A DNA stretch of 64,000 bases from Cordia subcordata. Taxonomy: Eukaryota > Streptophyta > Magnoliopsida > Boraginales > Cordiaceae. The stretch lies in assembly GCA_028554755.1 (NCBI GenBank), contig JAPTOF010000015.1, positions 8,928,001-8,992,000 on the forward strand, read 5' to 3'. Made by a program: the position numbers and the translations under genes. Position 1 is the stretch's first letter. Each line of letters opens with the position of its first letter. A model generated the notes under the pieces. The model ran no database searches. It had not been told where the DNA came from and saw only the letters and a program-made list of their open reading frames with translations. Below are positions 11,065 through 21,350 of the stretch, piece after piece.

Positions 11065-12753
11065 ATGGTGGTCACTTGTATCCTCTTCCCCACTATTCGG
11101 ACGTGTTCCTATTGTATGTCACATTTTTGGAAGTTTAATGCATCTAACTGTTTTCTTTCCCCATGTAGGGCTAGTGCTAACTATGACCCCTATTGTCATG
11201 CATCATCTCAGACATCTTCATTTAGTAATCATGACTATAGGGATGCATATTCTTGTTATTACAATCTATGTGGAAGCTGTGCTCATGATTCCAATACTTG
11301 TCCTACCTTCCACTCTTATCCCCGATTGCATGCTACGCCTTATGCCCCTAGCAATCATATGCCCATGCATGCATCTTCATCCTATTATCATGATTCTAGG
11401 GAGCAACATCATGCATTTTCATGTTGGGGTCAAAATGACTTTTCATATCATCTATCCCTATGTTTTGAGAATTCATCTCCCGCACCGTCGTTTCCCACCC
11501 ACCCATCCTCTGAAGACTATAATGGTTGTGCTTATAGTGGCCCCAATCAAGATGTATATCATTTTCACTCGGTTGAACCCTCTTCCGTTATGTCTATACT
11601 CTCAGAGCAATTAGATCAAATGCTTGAGCAATCCTAATCTCTCCTCCAATCTAATCAAGAGGAACTAGAGAGTTTTAAGCGAGAATCCAAATCTCTAAGA
11701 GAGCGCTTGAAGAGAATGGCTAAGAGTATGCAACTCATTAATGAGACTTTTGAGATACCCTTAGAGTGAGTTAAAGGGATAGAGATGAGACTTAACAATG
11801 AGGTGACTAGGGGTGAAAAAGATGATGTGATGGAGAGACAATTAGAAAGAGATATTGATGGAGAGTTCACATCATGTAGTGAGGATGAGGATAAGCTTGA
11901 TGATAATTTGGTTCTTGATGATTCCTATGGAAATATTTTAGAGGAAATAGTACCCTATCCTCCTAAACTTTCAACAGCTTCCATTGAGTCACGTGAGCCT
12001 TTTCTTTCTCCTCATCCCACACATTCCACCCACTTGGAGGTTGACTCTCATGATCATTGCACCCATTTGCATTTCGAGTCTACATTTAGGAAGTCTAGGT
12101 TACACACCTCCCTTGAGTATTCACGCATCCATGATCCAAAATCCTTTGAGTCCCTATTGTCCCCTCTATGTGTGTCTACGCCGTATGAAGAGCATGATGG
12201 TAAGATGACACCTGCTAGTGATGAATGTATTGTTGAATTTAAAAAGACTCTAGCTAGTGAAGGTTTAATGTCTTCCATTGGGGAAAACAAGACATCAATT
12301 TCAGAGGTTTTAGATGATAAGTCTTTTAGAGTTAAGAATCATGATGTTGATAAGAAGACACATAAAAAAGAAATTAATATGCTTGGAAAAATGATCTATG
12401 GGTCTTTTTGGATGTTTGATGAATCATTGATGGAAATAGAGCCCATTAAGATCGAAGCCACCTCTAGTGAGGAGTTAGAACGTCGTAGGCTTAAACATGT
12501 TATATCTTGTGGAGAAGAAGAGTATAATACTTCATCGACCCTCATCCTTGCCCTTCCTTCTCCGAGAGGCGCTCCCACTCCCCTTTCCTATTCCAATGAG
12601 TCTTCTTCTTTGGAGCTCACGTTTGTGCCTTCTAGTTTAGAACACTTTCATCTAGGGTTAGAAAGCAAATTTTCCATGTTGCATGCATTAGAGCTATCTT
12701 TGACCAATGGGGAAGGTGTGTTCCTAGCCTTGATTATGAGAAGAAGGCAATGA
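11065..12753 (+). pseudogene. LARD-encoded protein of unknown function (about 560 codons, two stops)
   Basis: One reading frame runs from 11065 to the TGA at 12751-12753, broken only by TAA at 11635-11637 and TGA at 11767-11769. From about 11170 the predicted protein is rich in Tyr, His, Ser and Cys and includes a CGSCAHDSNTC cluster, which resembles a shortened zinc knuckle. A Leu/Glu/Lys heptad stretch around 11590-11760 looks like a coiled coil. A long acidic and Ser-rich C-terminal half follows (SCSEDEDKLDD, then SSLELTFVPSSLEHFHLGLE). A pyrimidine tract with CATGTAG at about 11150-11169 could be a splice acceptor, so the true N-terminus may start near 11170. I recognise no family. Position and metal-binding-like cluster suggest a gag-like, RNA-packaging role, which is inference. 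Confidence 0.6.
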
Positions 12754-12762
12754 GGTGGTTAG

Positions 12763-12842
12763 TTAGAGAGCAAGCGGGGCATGATCTTCCATGTTTATGC
12801 AATTAGAGAGCAAGCGGGGCATGATCTTCCATGTTTATGCAT
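12763..12842 (+). repeat. 40-bp perfect or near-perfect tandem duplication
   Basis: Two adjacent copies (12763-12802 and 12803-12842) begin TTAGAGAGCAAGCGGGGC and end GTTTATGCA; only the last base differs. The duplication lies just after the LARD ORF stop and is not seen in the related elements. Confidence 0.9.
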
Positions 12843-14432
12843 GACACCTTTCACACTTGCGTATACATTTTCATTTGATGTTTCGAGGTGGAATCTTGAA
12901 AAGGGGTGCATTGTGTATTCATTACCCTATCATATAGTGCATGACCCTTGTCCTTCTACTATCTGTGCGTGGTTGAATATCTGGCAATTTGTGCCTCTCA
13001 ATTTTAAACATGGATTGCTCTAATACTAGCGCCTGCCTAGAGGCGTTAAATCCAGCGCTGCTAGGAGGCACCCTAGACATGTTTATATTTCATTTGCTTT
13101 CCTCACTTTTCCTTTTCTTTTTTGTGCTTTTAATATTACCGTTCTTTGACTTTCAATTGCTTTTTGTTTTTCCTTTTCACCCTCCCAAGTATTGATCCTC
13201 ACTTTTATCGTTTCCCATTCTTCATACACCTTGTTTATCATTTGATGATGCCAATGCAAGCTTGCATGGCAATGCTACTAATCGTGTGCTTTGAGTGTTT
13301 ACGATTTGTTAAAAGACAGGGATTAGTAGTTGAATCATTATCCAATCGCATCGAAGAGCTTCAAAGAATGCAATGTTGTATCTATCTTTTCTCCACTTGT
13401 CCCACTATATCTACCCTATCCCTACCACCTTTATTTGCTTTGTATCACCTATTTGCTTATTTATGCTTTTTGTTCTATTTGCTTGAGAACACGAAAAGTT
13501 TAGGTTTGAGGGTGTGGGAGTTTGGTTTTATTGTTTTATGCTTTGATTAGGGTAGATATGCATTATGTGCTTAAAATAGTGAAAGCTTTTTGATTTTGAT
13601 GCGCGTAGAGTCATTTGTCTCTTGGTTGATTGAAGTGTTGGCTTTTGTGATTGATTCAATTGATTGGTGAATATGAGTTGCATTGTGGGGAGTGAATAGA
13701 GTGGATTGAAAATTGGGTCTTGAAGGGGATGCCCTTGAAGTTGTGGGGAGTAAGGACCTTTAAGAATGACTCTTGTAGCCACCCCATAGCTTGGTAGGAA
13801 AGAGTGTTGAAAAAGGATTGTTGATATGAGTGCCTTTCCTTGATTGGTTTGTTTAGATGTGCCAAAGTCTTTCTTTTTATTTTCTTTTTGTGTGAATACA
13901 ATGCAAAGCATGAAAAATCCAAAAAAAAAATTTGAAAAAGGCAAAAAGAGTGCAAAAGTATAAAAAAAAAGTGAAAAAGAGGAAAAAAAAAAGCCAAAGG
14001 CACCAAAACATTTTATGAGTAAGTGCATAAGTGACATAATGTCAACTTAGCACAAGCTATCCTTTACGTAGATATGTGAATAAGGCTTTTTATAAGCCAT
14101 TGTGTAAGCATATTCTCTCTCTTCTTGTCTTTGACGCTTTATGCATGTTAGGGAGGCCATGTTAGTTAAAGGGGCACGAAATCTCAACATCATGAGTGCA
14201 TGCAGTAGAATCCTAGGCTTGCGATGGTTTGGCTACTCAAGAACTTATCACAAGGTTCGAGGCCCTTTATGAGTAGAGGGAGGATCCGAAGAGACTTGAG
14301 GATTCTTCCACAATAGGAATGCCCTCTTCATGCTTCCTAGACTAATCTTGATAGCAAGTCAATCCTTAGGCAACCCTTTGTATAGACTTTAGAAATAAAC
14401 TTAGATTTGGGCTTGCTTGGGGACGAGCAAGG
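12843..14432 (+). other. LARD 3' tail, shared with gypsy elements A, C, E and F
   Basis: Noncoding. It begins with a GCGCTGCTAGGAGGCACC box (about 13056-13075), the counterpart of the box that follows pol in the gypsy elements. It continues with landmarks also found at 53129-54203: a TTGCTTGAG..AC..AAGTTTAGG stretch, TTGGTAGGAAAGAGTGTTG, a poly-A block near 13918-13995, GGCACCAA..A, GACATAATGTCAACTTAGCACA and GCTTGGGGACGAGCAA. Open frames on either strand (13146-14037) are low-complexity artefacts. Confidence 0.75.
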
Positions 14433-14449
14433 AAAAGGTTTAGGGGTGT
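14433..14449 (+). other. Polypurine tract of the LARD
   Basis: AAAAGGTTTAGGGGTGT lies immediately before the TGATGTG start of the 3' LTR. Element A has an equivalent GAAGGTTTTGGGG tract before its own LTR. Confidence 0.6.
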
Positions 14450-16332
14450 TGATGTGTTGGTTTCGTGCATGATTTTGCATTGTATTTCTATATCTATTTT
14501 GAGGTGTTTTGTGCTCTATAAGGTGTATTAGTATAGCATTTATATTATACTTGAGCATATTAAGCTTATGGTGTCTATAGTTGAGCTTAAAGCATAAATG
14601 CTACACTAAAGTACACTTAGCTTATGTTCTAGGTGAGTTTGAGGAATGCCTTGAGTTGAACAAAGATGGAGATGGATTGTGCAAGTATTGAAGAAGATTT
14701 TGAAGACAAAATGTGGAAGAAAATCATGTTGGAAAGCTTCCGGACAAAGACCAAAGCAACTGGAAGTAAAACAGAGCTAAAACGAAGTTGAAAGAGAGCA
14801 AAGAGACACTACCAAAACACTGGCTTCGAAGTACCGGTGTACCGGCTCACTATTTCACCAAAAATAGAAAGCAAGTTTCTACTACCGGAATAGAGGGCCT
14901 TTGGCACCGGTGCTCTGATAGAGTTTTTCGGTAGTCGTAGAAATTAGCTATATAAGCTCGCTTTTGGCCATTTTAAAGGATAATTTAAGTTGTATTCTTT
15001 CAGACCCATCTCCCAAAACCCTAATCCTCTCATCTCCCACCTCTCACACATTTTTCCATACACAAAAGCACTTTGGAATTAAGCCTCTAAAAAGATCAAA
15101 CACAAGGATTTGGGCATAGCTCTTGTATTGTAAAGATATGGCTTTGGATAAAAAGGTAGCTTCTTTGTCTCCCTTTTATCCTAAGTTAATGTATGTTTCA
15201 TTAGAGCTATATAGGGTGATTTACTCTTGTATTATGGATGATTATTACATTATCGTTATGGGTATTTGATGGATTTATATGTATATGCTTTATGCTAAGA
15301 GCTCAAAGGTTATTTTATATTCATGTCTATGTGTTTGTTAAACACCTCAATGATGTAGCATATGTATATTGAAGTCTATTGTGCTATTAACCATTTCTAA
15401 ATCATTATGCTAGTATGTCTATGTGTTTGCGTGGTGATTACATGAAGTGGGTATGACTATATACATGTCTATGTGTGTGTTAGCATACTTAATAACATAA
15501 ATAGCTTTTATTGCATACATATCGGGTGCCAATGCTTAAATTGGTGTAATCTAAGTACGTCTATGTGCTTAGTATTAGAATACCCCGGAATATTCTCGAA
15601 CGCCATGCCCTAGATGTGTTTGCTTTGCTTAAACGTTAATATCTGCTATTGTGATGATGATCGATGATGCACAAGTAATGGCTAGCCTAGGCCGAGTCTT
15701 CCTTAGCTTTAAATCCAACTAATGGGTATCAGGGTAGATTAGTCGACCTTAGACGGACTAGGTCTTGGCTTTAAATCCAACCAACGGTTGGCGTTAGGGT
15801 TAGATCGATCTAAGTCACCTAGAATCCTGATCAGCTAGCCATATGACCCTAAGTCATAAAGACCATACACCGTGGCTCTAGGGGTCGACACCTAGGGACA
15901 GATTCGCATTAAGTCTTAGGGTGTAATTAGGAGGTTAATTAGGAGACTAGATGAGAGCAACCAAGTTTAATCCATCAAGCAACCCTAACAAGAAGTAGTA
16001 ATCACCTATTTGCAAGCCATAATCACCCCATTCCCCATTTCCACGTGTTAGCATTCCCTTAGATTGCTTGATTCCCCATCACACACACACATACCACCTT
16101 TTTATTTCCTTGTTCTTAGACTAGGTTTACTTTTCCCGAGCTCCCTTCAAATCAAAAACCCAAAAACATTGTAGTTAGGACCTTAACACGTAGCTTTTAG
16201 GACGCACTTAGCTTAGGACACCATACACGTTAGGCCTTCCCTTGGATTTGGCCCCGCACTCGCACACACTATACTACACACGTCCCGTGCACTTGCGGAT
16301 TATTTAGGCTTGTGTCGTAAGATAGCGTATCA
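14450..16332 (+). repeat. 3' LTR of the LARD (1883 bp)
   Basis: It starts TGATGTGTTGG after the purine tract and ends ...GCGTATCA. It is collinear with the 5' LTR, with the TATA box at 14948-14956, the telobox at 15016-15024 and the conserved core at about 15850-15925. The right edge is fixed by the resumption of copia H protease coding sequence at 16333. Confidence 0.9.
14948..15024 (+). promoter_or_regulatory. LARD 3' LTR promoter: TATA box and telobox
   Basis: CTATATAAG (14948-14956) and AAACCCTAA (15016-15024), again 68 bases apart. Confidence 0.5.
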
Positions 16333-17411
16333 ATTACTAGTATGTGATATGCTTCGGCCTACTCCATTGCCAATAAACACATTATCAGAACCTGGATATG
16401 GAACCTTACCAATAAGAGCATTCTCATTAGATGTCATATTGTGTATGGCACCAGTATCAAGATACCAATTTGGATCAGTAGTATTATCATCGTGAACTGC
16501 AGAAAAAGCCTTTGTCATGCTACTAATTACATCATTAGGTGCCTAACTCGCATTAGCTTTTTGGTAAGGGTAACCACACCTGTAACAAACTACCGGAGAA
16601 GAAGAATTAGATCGTCCACGTCCCCCGCGACCACCATGGCCCCTACTACCACTAGTCGAATTTTGTCCAGAGCGTATTTGACCTATAGAAGGAGGGGCTG
16701 GGAAAGGTTGATGACCTAAAACATTGCAACAAGGAGATTGGTTTAAATAATGGCCTTATGGTTGCAAAGAAGGGACTTGCAAGCACTTATGAGCACTAGG
16801 TGACAAATTTGAAGAAGAAATAGATGGCTGATTAGCTATGAAAGTAGCAGCTTTATCAAAAATGGAAGATGAGGTGGAGAGTCGTAACTCATAATCCAGA
16901 AGAAGGCCACAAATGTCGATGAAGGAAGGGGCAACTGGGCTAGAGTTGGTAAAGGCAACAATGGGATCAAACTCAGACCCCAAACCACGAAGACTTCATA
17001 AAATCAAGTTGTCTTCATCACAAGCTTGCCTACACTTGAAAGAGCCAAAGACAAAGATTTGGCTTGCTGAATGTAAGAGTGAATAGAAAGATTACCTTTT
17101 TTGGATTGTTTGCAGAGCCATTTTGAGCTGTTGAATTCGAGCTCGTGATTGGGCACCATAAAGAGTTTCTAAAGTTTGCCATACGTCACATGGTCTTGTC
17201 GACCACTTGAGAAAGAACCGCATCGGAGAGATAGACAAGTAGCCAGCCAAGAAGAAGTTGATCAATTTTAACCCATTGAGCATATGTGGAAGATGATTGA
17301 GCTAGACAAAGAATACTGCCATCCACAAATCCAAGAATGCCATGACCACGAAGTACACGAACAATGTGTTGGGGTGGTGCTTGAACTAGAGGAAGATGTG
17401 GAGTGCGCCAT
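16333..17411 (-). pseudogene. gag: Copia H gag, zinc knuckle and protease N-terminal part
   Basis: The ATG at 17409-17411 opens a Ser/Thr-rich gag N-terminus (MAHSTSSSSSSTTPT). The UBN2-type gag core follows, with WQTLETLYGAQSRARIQQLKMALQT at about 17100-17180 and GSEFDPIVAF plus CGLLLDYELRL at 16983-16860. A Gly/Arg linker and the degenerate zinc knuckle CYRCGYPYQKANAS (about 16560-16605) have His replaced by Gln and the last Cys by Ser. The aspartic protease active site NWYLDTGA (LDTGA at about 16445-16461) is intact. Several frameshifts and stops break the frame. The piece stops at the LARD insertion. Confidence 0.82.
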
Positions 17412-17640
17412 AGTTAGCTTTGATATAGGAAGCGTAAATGAGATGAAAAAAAAAAAAAACCCTATGGCTGGGATACCATGAAAGGGTAAAGTCGCACACC
17501 ATCAATGCTCTAATTATTTTATTATATAAGCATTGTCATACACAGATAAGCTACAAGGATAAGTACAATGTGTGATCCTAAGCTAATCAAGTAATATCAG
17601 ATATAGTACAGTACAACAGTCACCTATCTATTAAGATAAA
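17412..17640 (-). repeat. Remnant of copia H 5' LTR and leader
   Basis: Upstream of gag on the minus strand the sequence near 17495-17515 reads AGAGCATTGATGG, a possible decayed initiator-Met primer site. Beyond it lies A/T-rich LTR-like sequence up to the LINE. No LTR start can be placed, so the boundary at about 17640 is approximate. Confidence 0.4.
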
Positions 17641-19540
17641 CATGCTATTGGTCTTGACATTACGGCCTCCGGAAGCTGTGATTAATAGACTGAGAGAACT
17701 TTTAATGGGTTTCTGTGGGGCGACAAGGGTAATATCAAGCATATTCGTTGGGCAGCGTGGAGTAAAGATTGTTATCCGTTTGATAAGGGTGGTCTGGGAT
17801 TTCGTAGTTTGAAGGATGTGTGTACGGCATTTGCGTTCAAACTTTGGTGGCGTTTAAGGGGGACAAAGAGTTTGTGGAGCACTTTCATGAAGGAGAAATA
17901 TTGAAAAAATTGTGCATCCTGTGAATAGTAGAGCTCAAATTCAAGACTCCTATTTGGAAACGTCTGATTCCAATTAAAAAGTGAGCGGAGGCTTATATAC
18001 GATGGCGTATTCGTAAAGGTTGTATTTCCTTCTGGAACGATGCTTGGATGGACGATGGTTGCTTAGCGGACTTGATCCCTAGCATGCGTGATAATCCTTT
18101 ATTGGTCCAAGAGCTGTGGTCGAATGGTGAATGGGATTATAACAAACTGGTGTGTGTGGTGCCACCTGCTATTGCGAGCAATATCATGGATATTCCTTTT
18201 GATGAGGGCGGCGATGATTCTCCGGTTTGGATAGGGTCGAGTGATGGTAACTTCTCTTTGAAGATTGCTTGGGAGGAGACACGACAGAGGAAAACTAGCC
18301 AGTTTATTTTTCATCAAGTCTGGCATAAGTCCTTGACTTTGAAAATATCTTTTTTCATTTGGCAAATGTTGTGTGGGTGGTTACCACTTGATAGCAGGCT
18401 GCAGCAAAAAGGGATTAACCTCGCCTCCCGTTGTCGAAATCTTTTTCTCATTGTTTTGTTGAGGCGCCGAAAGTCTTCACTGTTTGGCATCATTTCTCTG
18501 CTCTTTTTGCTGTTAACATTGTGCATTGTACGAGAGTCAGGCAAATGCTTATGGCTTGATTTTGCTCTATCAAAGCTTCGGGTAAAGGCCACATTAGGGC
18601 CTTATTGCCTCAGATTATTCTCTGGTGTGTTTGGTTGGAGCGTAATGAGTCAAAGCATCGAGGAGCGGGCTTTCAACCGGACAGGATTCAATGGAGAGTT
18701 TATAGATTGGTGGGCCAGCTCACGGAAGCTCGGTTGTTTTCTACGATCCAATGGCATGGAGATAAGAAGCTTTGGAGGCATTTTGAGATTGCTATTACTG
18801 AGATTAACTGTAGAAAGCCCCGTATCATAAGGTGGAGTAAGCCAACCATTGAAGCCTATAAATTGAATGTTGATGGATCAGCAGCACGCGGGAGGAGGAG
18901 GCATTCTTAGGGACCATCAAGGAAAACTTTTTGTTTCTTTGAATCTTTAGATGACAATTCTGTTATTTGTGTAGAACTTAAGGCCCTTATTCGAGGGCTC
19001 CATCTTTGCGTTGAGAACTCCTCTTGGGCTGTTAAACTCATGCAGGGGAATTCTCACTCTTGGGAGCTCATGTCACGATGCAAGCTAAGACTCTAAGGGC
19101 TATTGGTCGAGCGTTATCTCACATATTTGTAGGGAAGGTAACCAGGTGGTTGATTTGCTTGCGAATATGGGTGTCTCTGCTAATGGTTTAGTGGTTTCGG
19201 AGAGCAGTAGAGTCATTCCTAATCTTCTGGGGTTGATGAGGTGTGATAAATTTGGTTTGCCGAACATTAGATTATAGGTGTTTCTTATAAGGGTAGTAAA
19301 TACTACCTTATTTGTATTTTTCGCATTCTTCGTTTAAAGGTAGTAAGTATTACCTTTTTTATGATTTTCTTGCATTGCATGAATACTTTTCTATTCTTCG
19401 TACATTGGTTGGCCTGTCAAAAAATCAGGTTTAAAAGTAGAATAGAGGGTAGGTTCATGCCCCCTATCTTGTATTTTTTCTTTTTCATATCAATGAACTT
19501 GAAGGGTGCCGCCCCCATTTATCCAAAAAAAAAAAAAACT
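17640..19540 (+). mobile_element. 5'-truncated LINE (non-LTR retrotransposon) with poly-A tail
   Basis: The region begins inside the C-terminal part of a plant LINE reverse transcriptase (PPEAVINRLRELLMGF, then GGLGFRSLKDV at about 17785-17820). A Trp/Cys-rich zf-RVT-type segment follows (ISFFIWQMLCGWLPLDSRLQQKG, 18340-18412), then a C-terminal RNase H domain starting KLNVDGSA at about 18855. After the last coding traces (about 19270) comes a 3' UTR ending in a run of about 14 A at 19526-19539. Truncation at the 5' end with a 3' poly-A run is typical of LINE integration. No target duplication was found. Confidence 0.82.
17660..19275 (+). pseudogene. LINE reverse transcriptase C-terminus, zf-RVT and RNase H remnant
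   Basis: The longest surviving frame is 18048-18830, overlapped by 18605-18910 in another phase. Only the thumb/C-terminal part of the reverse transcriptase is present; the catalytic FADD box and the endonuclease domain are missing. The zf-RVT motif and the RNase H start (NVDGS, then HQGKLFVS and ELKALIRGL at about 18855-19005) are recognisable across at least three frame changes. In an intact LINE this ORF2 protein nicks target DNA and copies the RNA in place. It is inactive here. Confidence 0.75.
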
Positions 19541-20094
19541 AATGCTTAAGGCTAACGATATATTCTCAGAATAACCATTAAGGACATAAATAGAATGTTA
19601 ATTAAAACTTAAAAACCAATACAAATTGAATTGTTTAATTTCTTACAAATGCATTATTAAATTTTATAATTTAATTTATGACTCTTATATATATATATAT
19701 ATTAAAGATACTATAAATAAGTTTTACTATGAAAATTAGAGAAAAAAGGGAAAAAAAGTGTCCATCATAAAAGACGTGAACGGTGTGTTTAGAACTTTCT
19801 GTTTTTACTCTTAGTGCTCATATCCTCCGTCATCAATTAAAAAAGATCATGCCGATATAGTCATATGTGGCATATTAGATTTCAATAATTCTTTTTTTGT
19901 TTTTTTCTAACTATATCACATGATTTTATGTTAGTTGGCAAATTTCTCAAAGGACCGAAGATATTACAAACTTCTACGTACTTGCCACTGAATAGATTTG
20001 GAACTCACATGTCTGAGTTTACATAAAAACCTAAATATAACTCCGAATCATCAACGTATGAAATAGAACATCTCAAAAGATTACTAGGCATCAA
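19541..20094 (+). other. Unassigned A/T-rich sequence
   Basis: I see no gene. There is a short TA run at about 19688-19702. This may be flanking DNA or the 3' non-coding part of the Harbinger element to its right; no terminal inverted repeat was found. Confidence 0.4.
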
Positions 20095-21350
20095 CAAGAA
20101 AGTTCGTCCTACATATAATATCAAGATATTCATACATTCATAGCAATTGAGTAAGCAATTTCATCATATATAACCATCCAATAAATGTCATCGCTGCTTT
20201 CATTTTGCAGATAACGTTCATTGTCATGACTAGTGGAAGAAAAACCAAATTCATCCAAGGTGTGGATGTAATCTTCACTCCCAACTGCTTGAAATGCATC
20301 ATCCGAAATATTCTTTTTTGTAATGTAATTGTGAATTGTCATTGTAGCAAGCACAATATCCCTTTGCACATTAAGATCATAAGTAGGGATGTCCCTTAAA
20401 ACAGCCCATCATGCCTTCCAAACACCAAATGATCTTTCCACAACATTTCTACAGGAAAAATGTAAAAAATTAAAATTTTCATTCACTCCATTAGTTGCAT
20501 GTAATTGCCTTGTTCTAGCTCAATGAAAATCTTGAAAGTGATATCCATTATTTTCACCTTTATAAGGTGCCATGTATCCTTTTTTACATGGATACCTTGC
20601 ATCTACTAGATAATACTTTTGACCTATTGAATGTAGAAACTTTAGGCCTGGGCTGCAAAAAGCTTCACATCATGAGCAACTCTTTCCCATCTGGCCAATT
20701 TAAAAGTGAAACACATATTAAAATCTACAATTGCAAGGATATTTTGAGTAGGATAACCTTTATGCCTAATATAAGGTATCTCTTGTCCATGCAGAGGCCA
20801 AGCCCTCACGTGAGTACCATCAAGTGCATCAATAAAATCCTATTTAGGGGGAAAAAGTTGTTAAAAATTATTACTTTCAAAATTATATAATAAAACGAAT
20901 TAAAAATGTGTGGTCATATAAAGACAAACTTACATTGAAGTAAGGTTTATATCAATCATTCTAGGGTTTGTGAAATCCTGCTCCATCATTGTACTTGAGA
21001 TGTGGTTTTGTTATGTCTCTTGCTAATAATGTCATTGCTTGTAAAACATTATGGAAATGTCAAGAAATTGTTTCCTTAGAGTGGTTAAACATCTATTGAA
21101 CTAAAACAATTTCTATCTCCATGACCACAAGTTGATAGAAATATACCAATCATCTCATACACTAATGATCTTTTTGTACATCTCAGACCATATCTTTTAA
21201 TTAAATCATGACATAAATCCATGAAAACTTGTTTACATAACCGAGAATCCTGGTGCCTTCGAGATCCATTTCCTTTTAAAATCTCATGAATGCATATATG
21301 GCCTTGACATATTGATGTAATAATCATCATCATGATTACACATGTCATCT
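20095..21350 (-). pseudogene. PIF/Harbinger-type DDE transposase remnant
   Basis: On the minus strand, 21348-21085 carries a YGLRCTKRSLVYEMIGIFLSTCGHG segment, matching the helical N-terminal part of plant Harbinger nucleases. At about 20845-20700 the DALDGTHVRAW motif (first catalytic Asp), RHKGYPTQN and WERVAHDVK follow. Near 20625 a YYLVDARYPC-like stretch should hold the second Asp. 20470-20130 carries NVVERSFGVWKA (catalytic Glu region) and RDIVLATMTIHNYI. This is the usual order in DDE_Tnp_4 proteins, which cut and paste DNA at TIRs. Stops and frameshifts interrupt every segment. Confidence 0.8.

Larger units (their letters stand above)
8967..16332 (+). mobile_element. Complete non-autonomous LTR retrotransposon (LARD), family B, 7366 bp
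   Basis: Two direct LTRs (8967-10861, 14450-16332) flank a 3.6-kb interior with a gypsy primer site next to the 5' LTR and a purine tract next to the 3' LTR. No protease, reverse transcriptase, RNase H or integrase motif is found. Instead there is one long unusual ORF (11065-12753). Primer site, post-pol box and 3' tail match the gypsy elements A, C and E of this window, which suggests trans-mobilisation by them. It sits inside the copia H protease region. No 5-bp target duplication is visible (flanks AGAGT and ATTAC). Confidence 0.9.
6104..17640 (-). mobile_element. Copia element H, split into three coding pieces by nested insertions
   Basis: Minus-strand copia pieces lie in the correct order: gag start at 17411, zinc knuckle and protease down to 16333, pre-integrase domain at 8966-8604, and integrase core at 6506-6104. 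The gaps are filled exactly by the LARD (8967-16332) and a solo LTR (6507-8603), and element G cuts it at 6104. Reverse transcriptase and 3' LTR lie left of the window or were lost. A degenerate 5' LTR remnant is at about 17512-17640. This is the oldest element in the left third. Confidence 0.88.

Noticed and set aside
11030..11614. 194-codon plus-strand frame rich in hydrophobic residues
   Set aside because: It is the shifted reading of the LARD ORF; the 11065-12753 frame continues far beyond it and has the more protein-like composition.
13528..14037. Minus-strand frame of 169 codons with Phe-rich membrane-like segments
   Set aside because: It is the complement of the poly-A/T tail block; similar fake frames appear in the equivalent tail of element A (53527-53805).
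18099..18592. Minus-strand open frames opposite the LINE
   Set aside because: Shadows of the plus-strand zf-RVT/RNase H coding sequence.
18840..19275. Possible stand-alone host RNase H-like gene
   Set aside because: It follows LINE reverse transcriptase and zf-RVT sequence in order, and a 3' poly-A run closes the unit, so it is the LINE RNase H domain.
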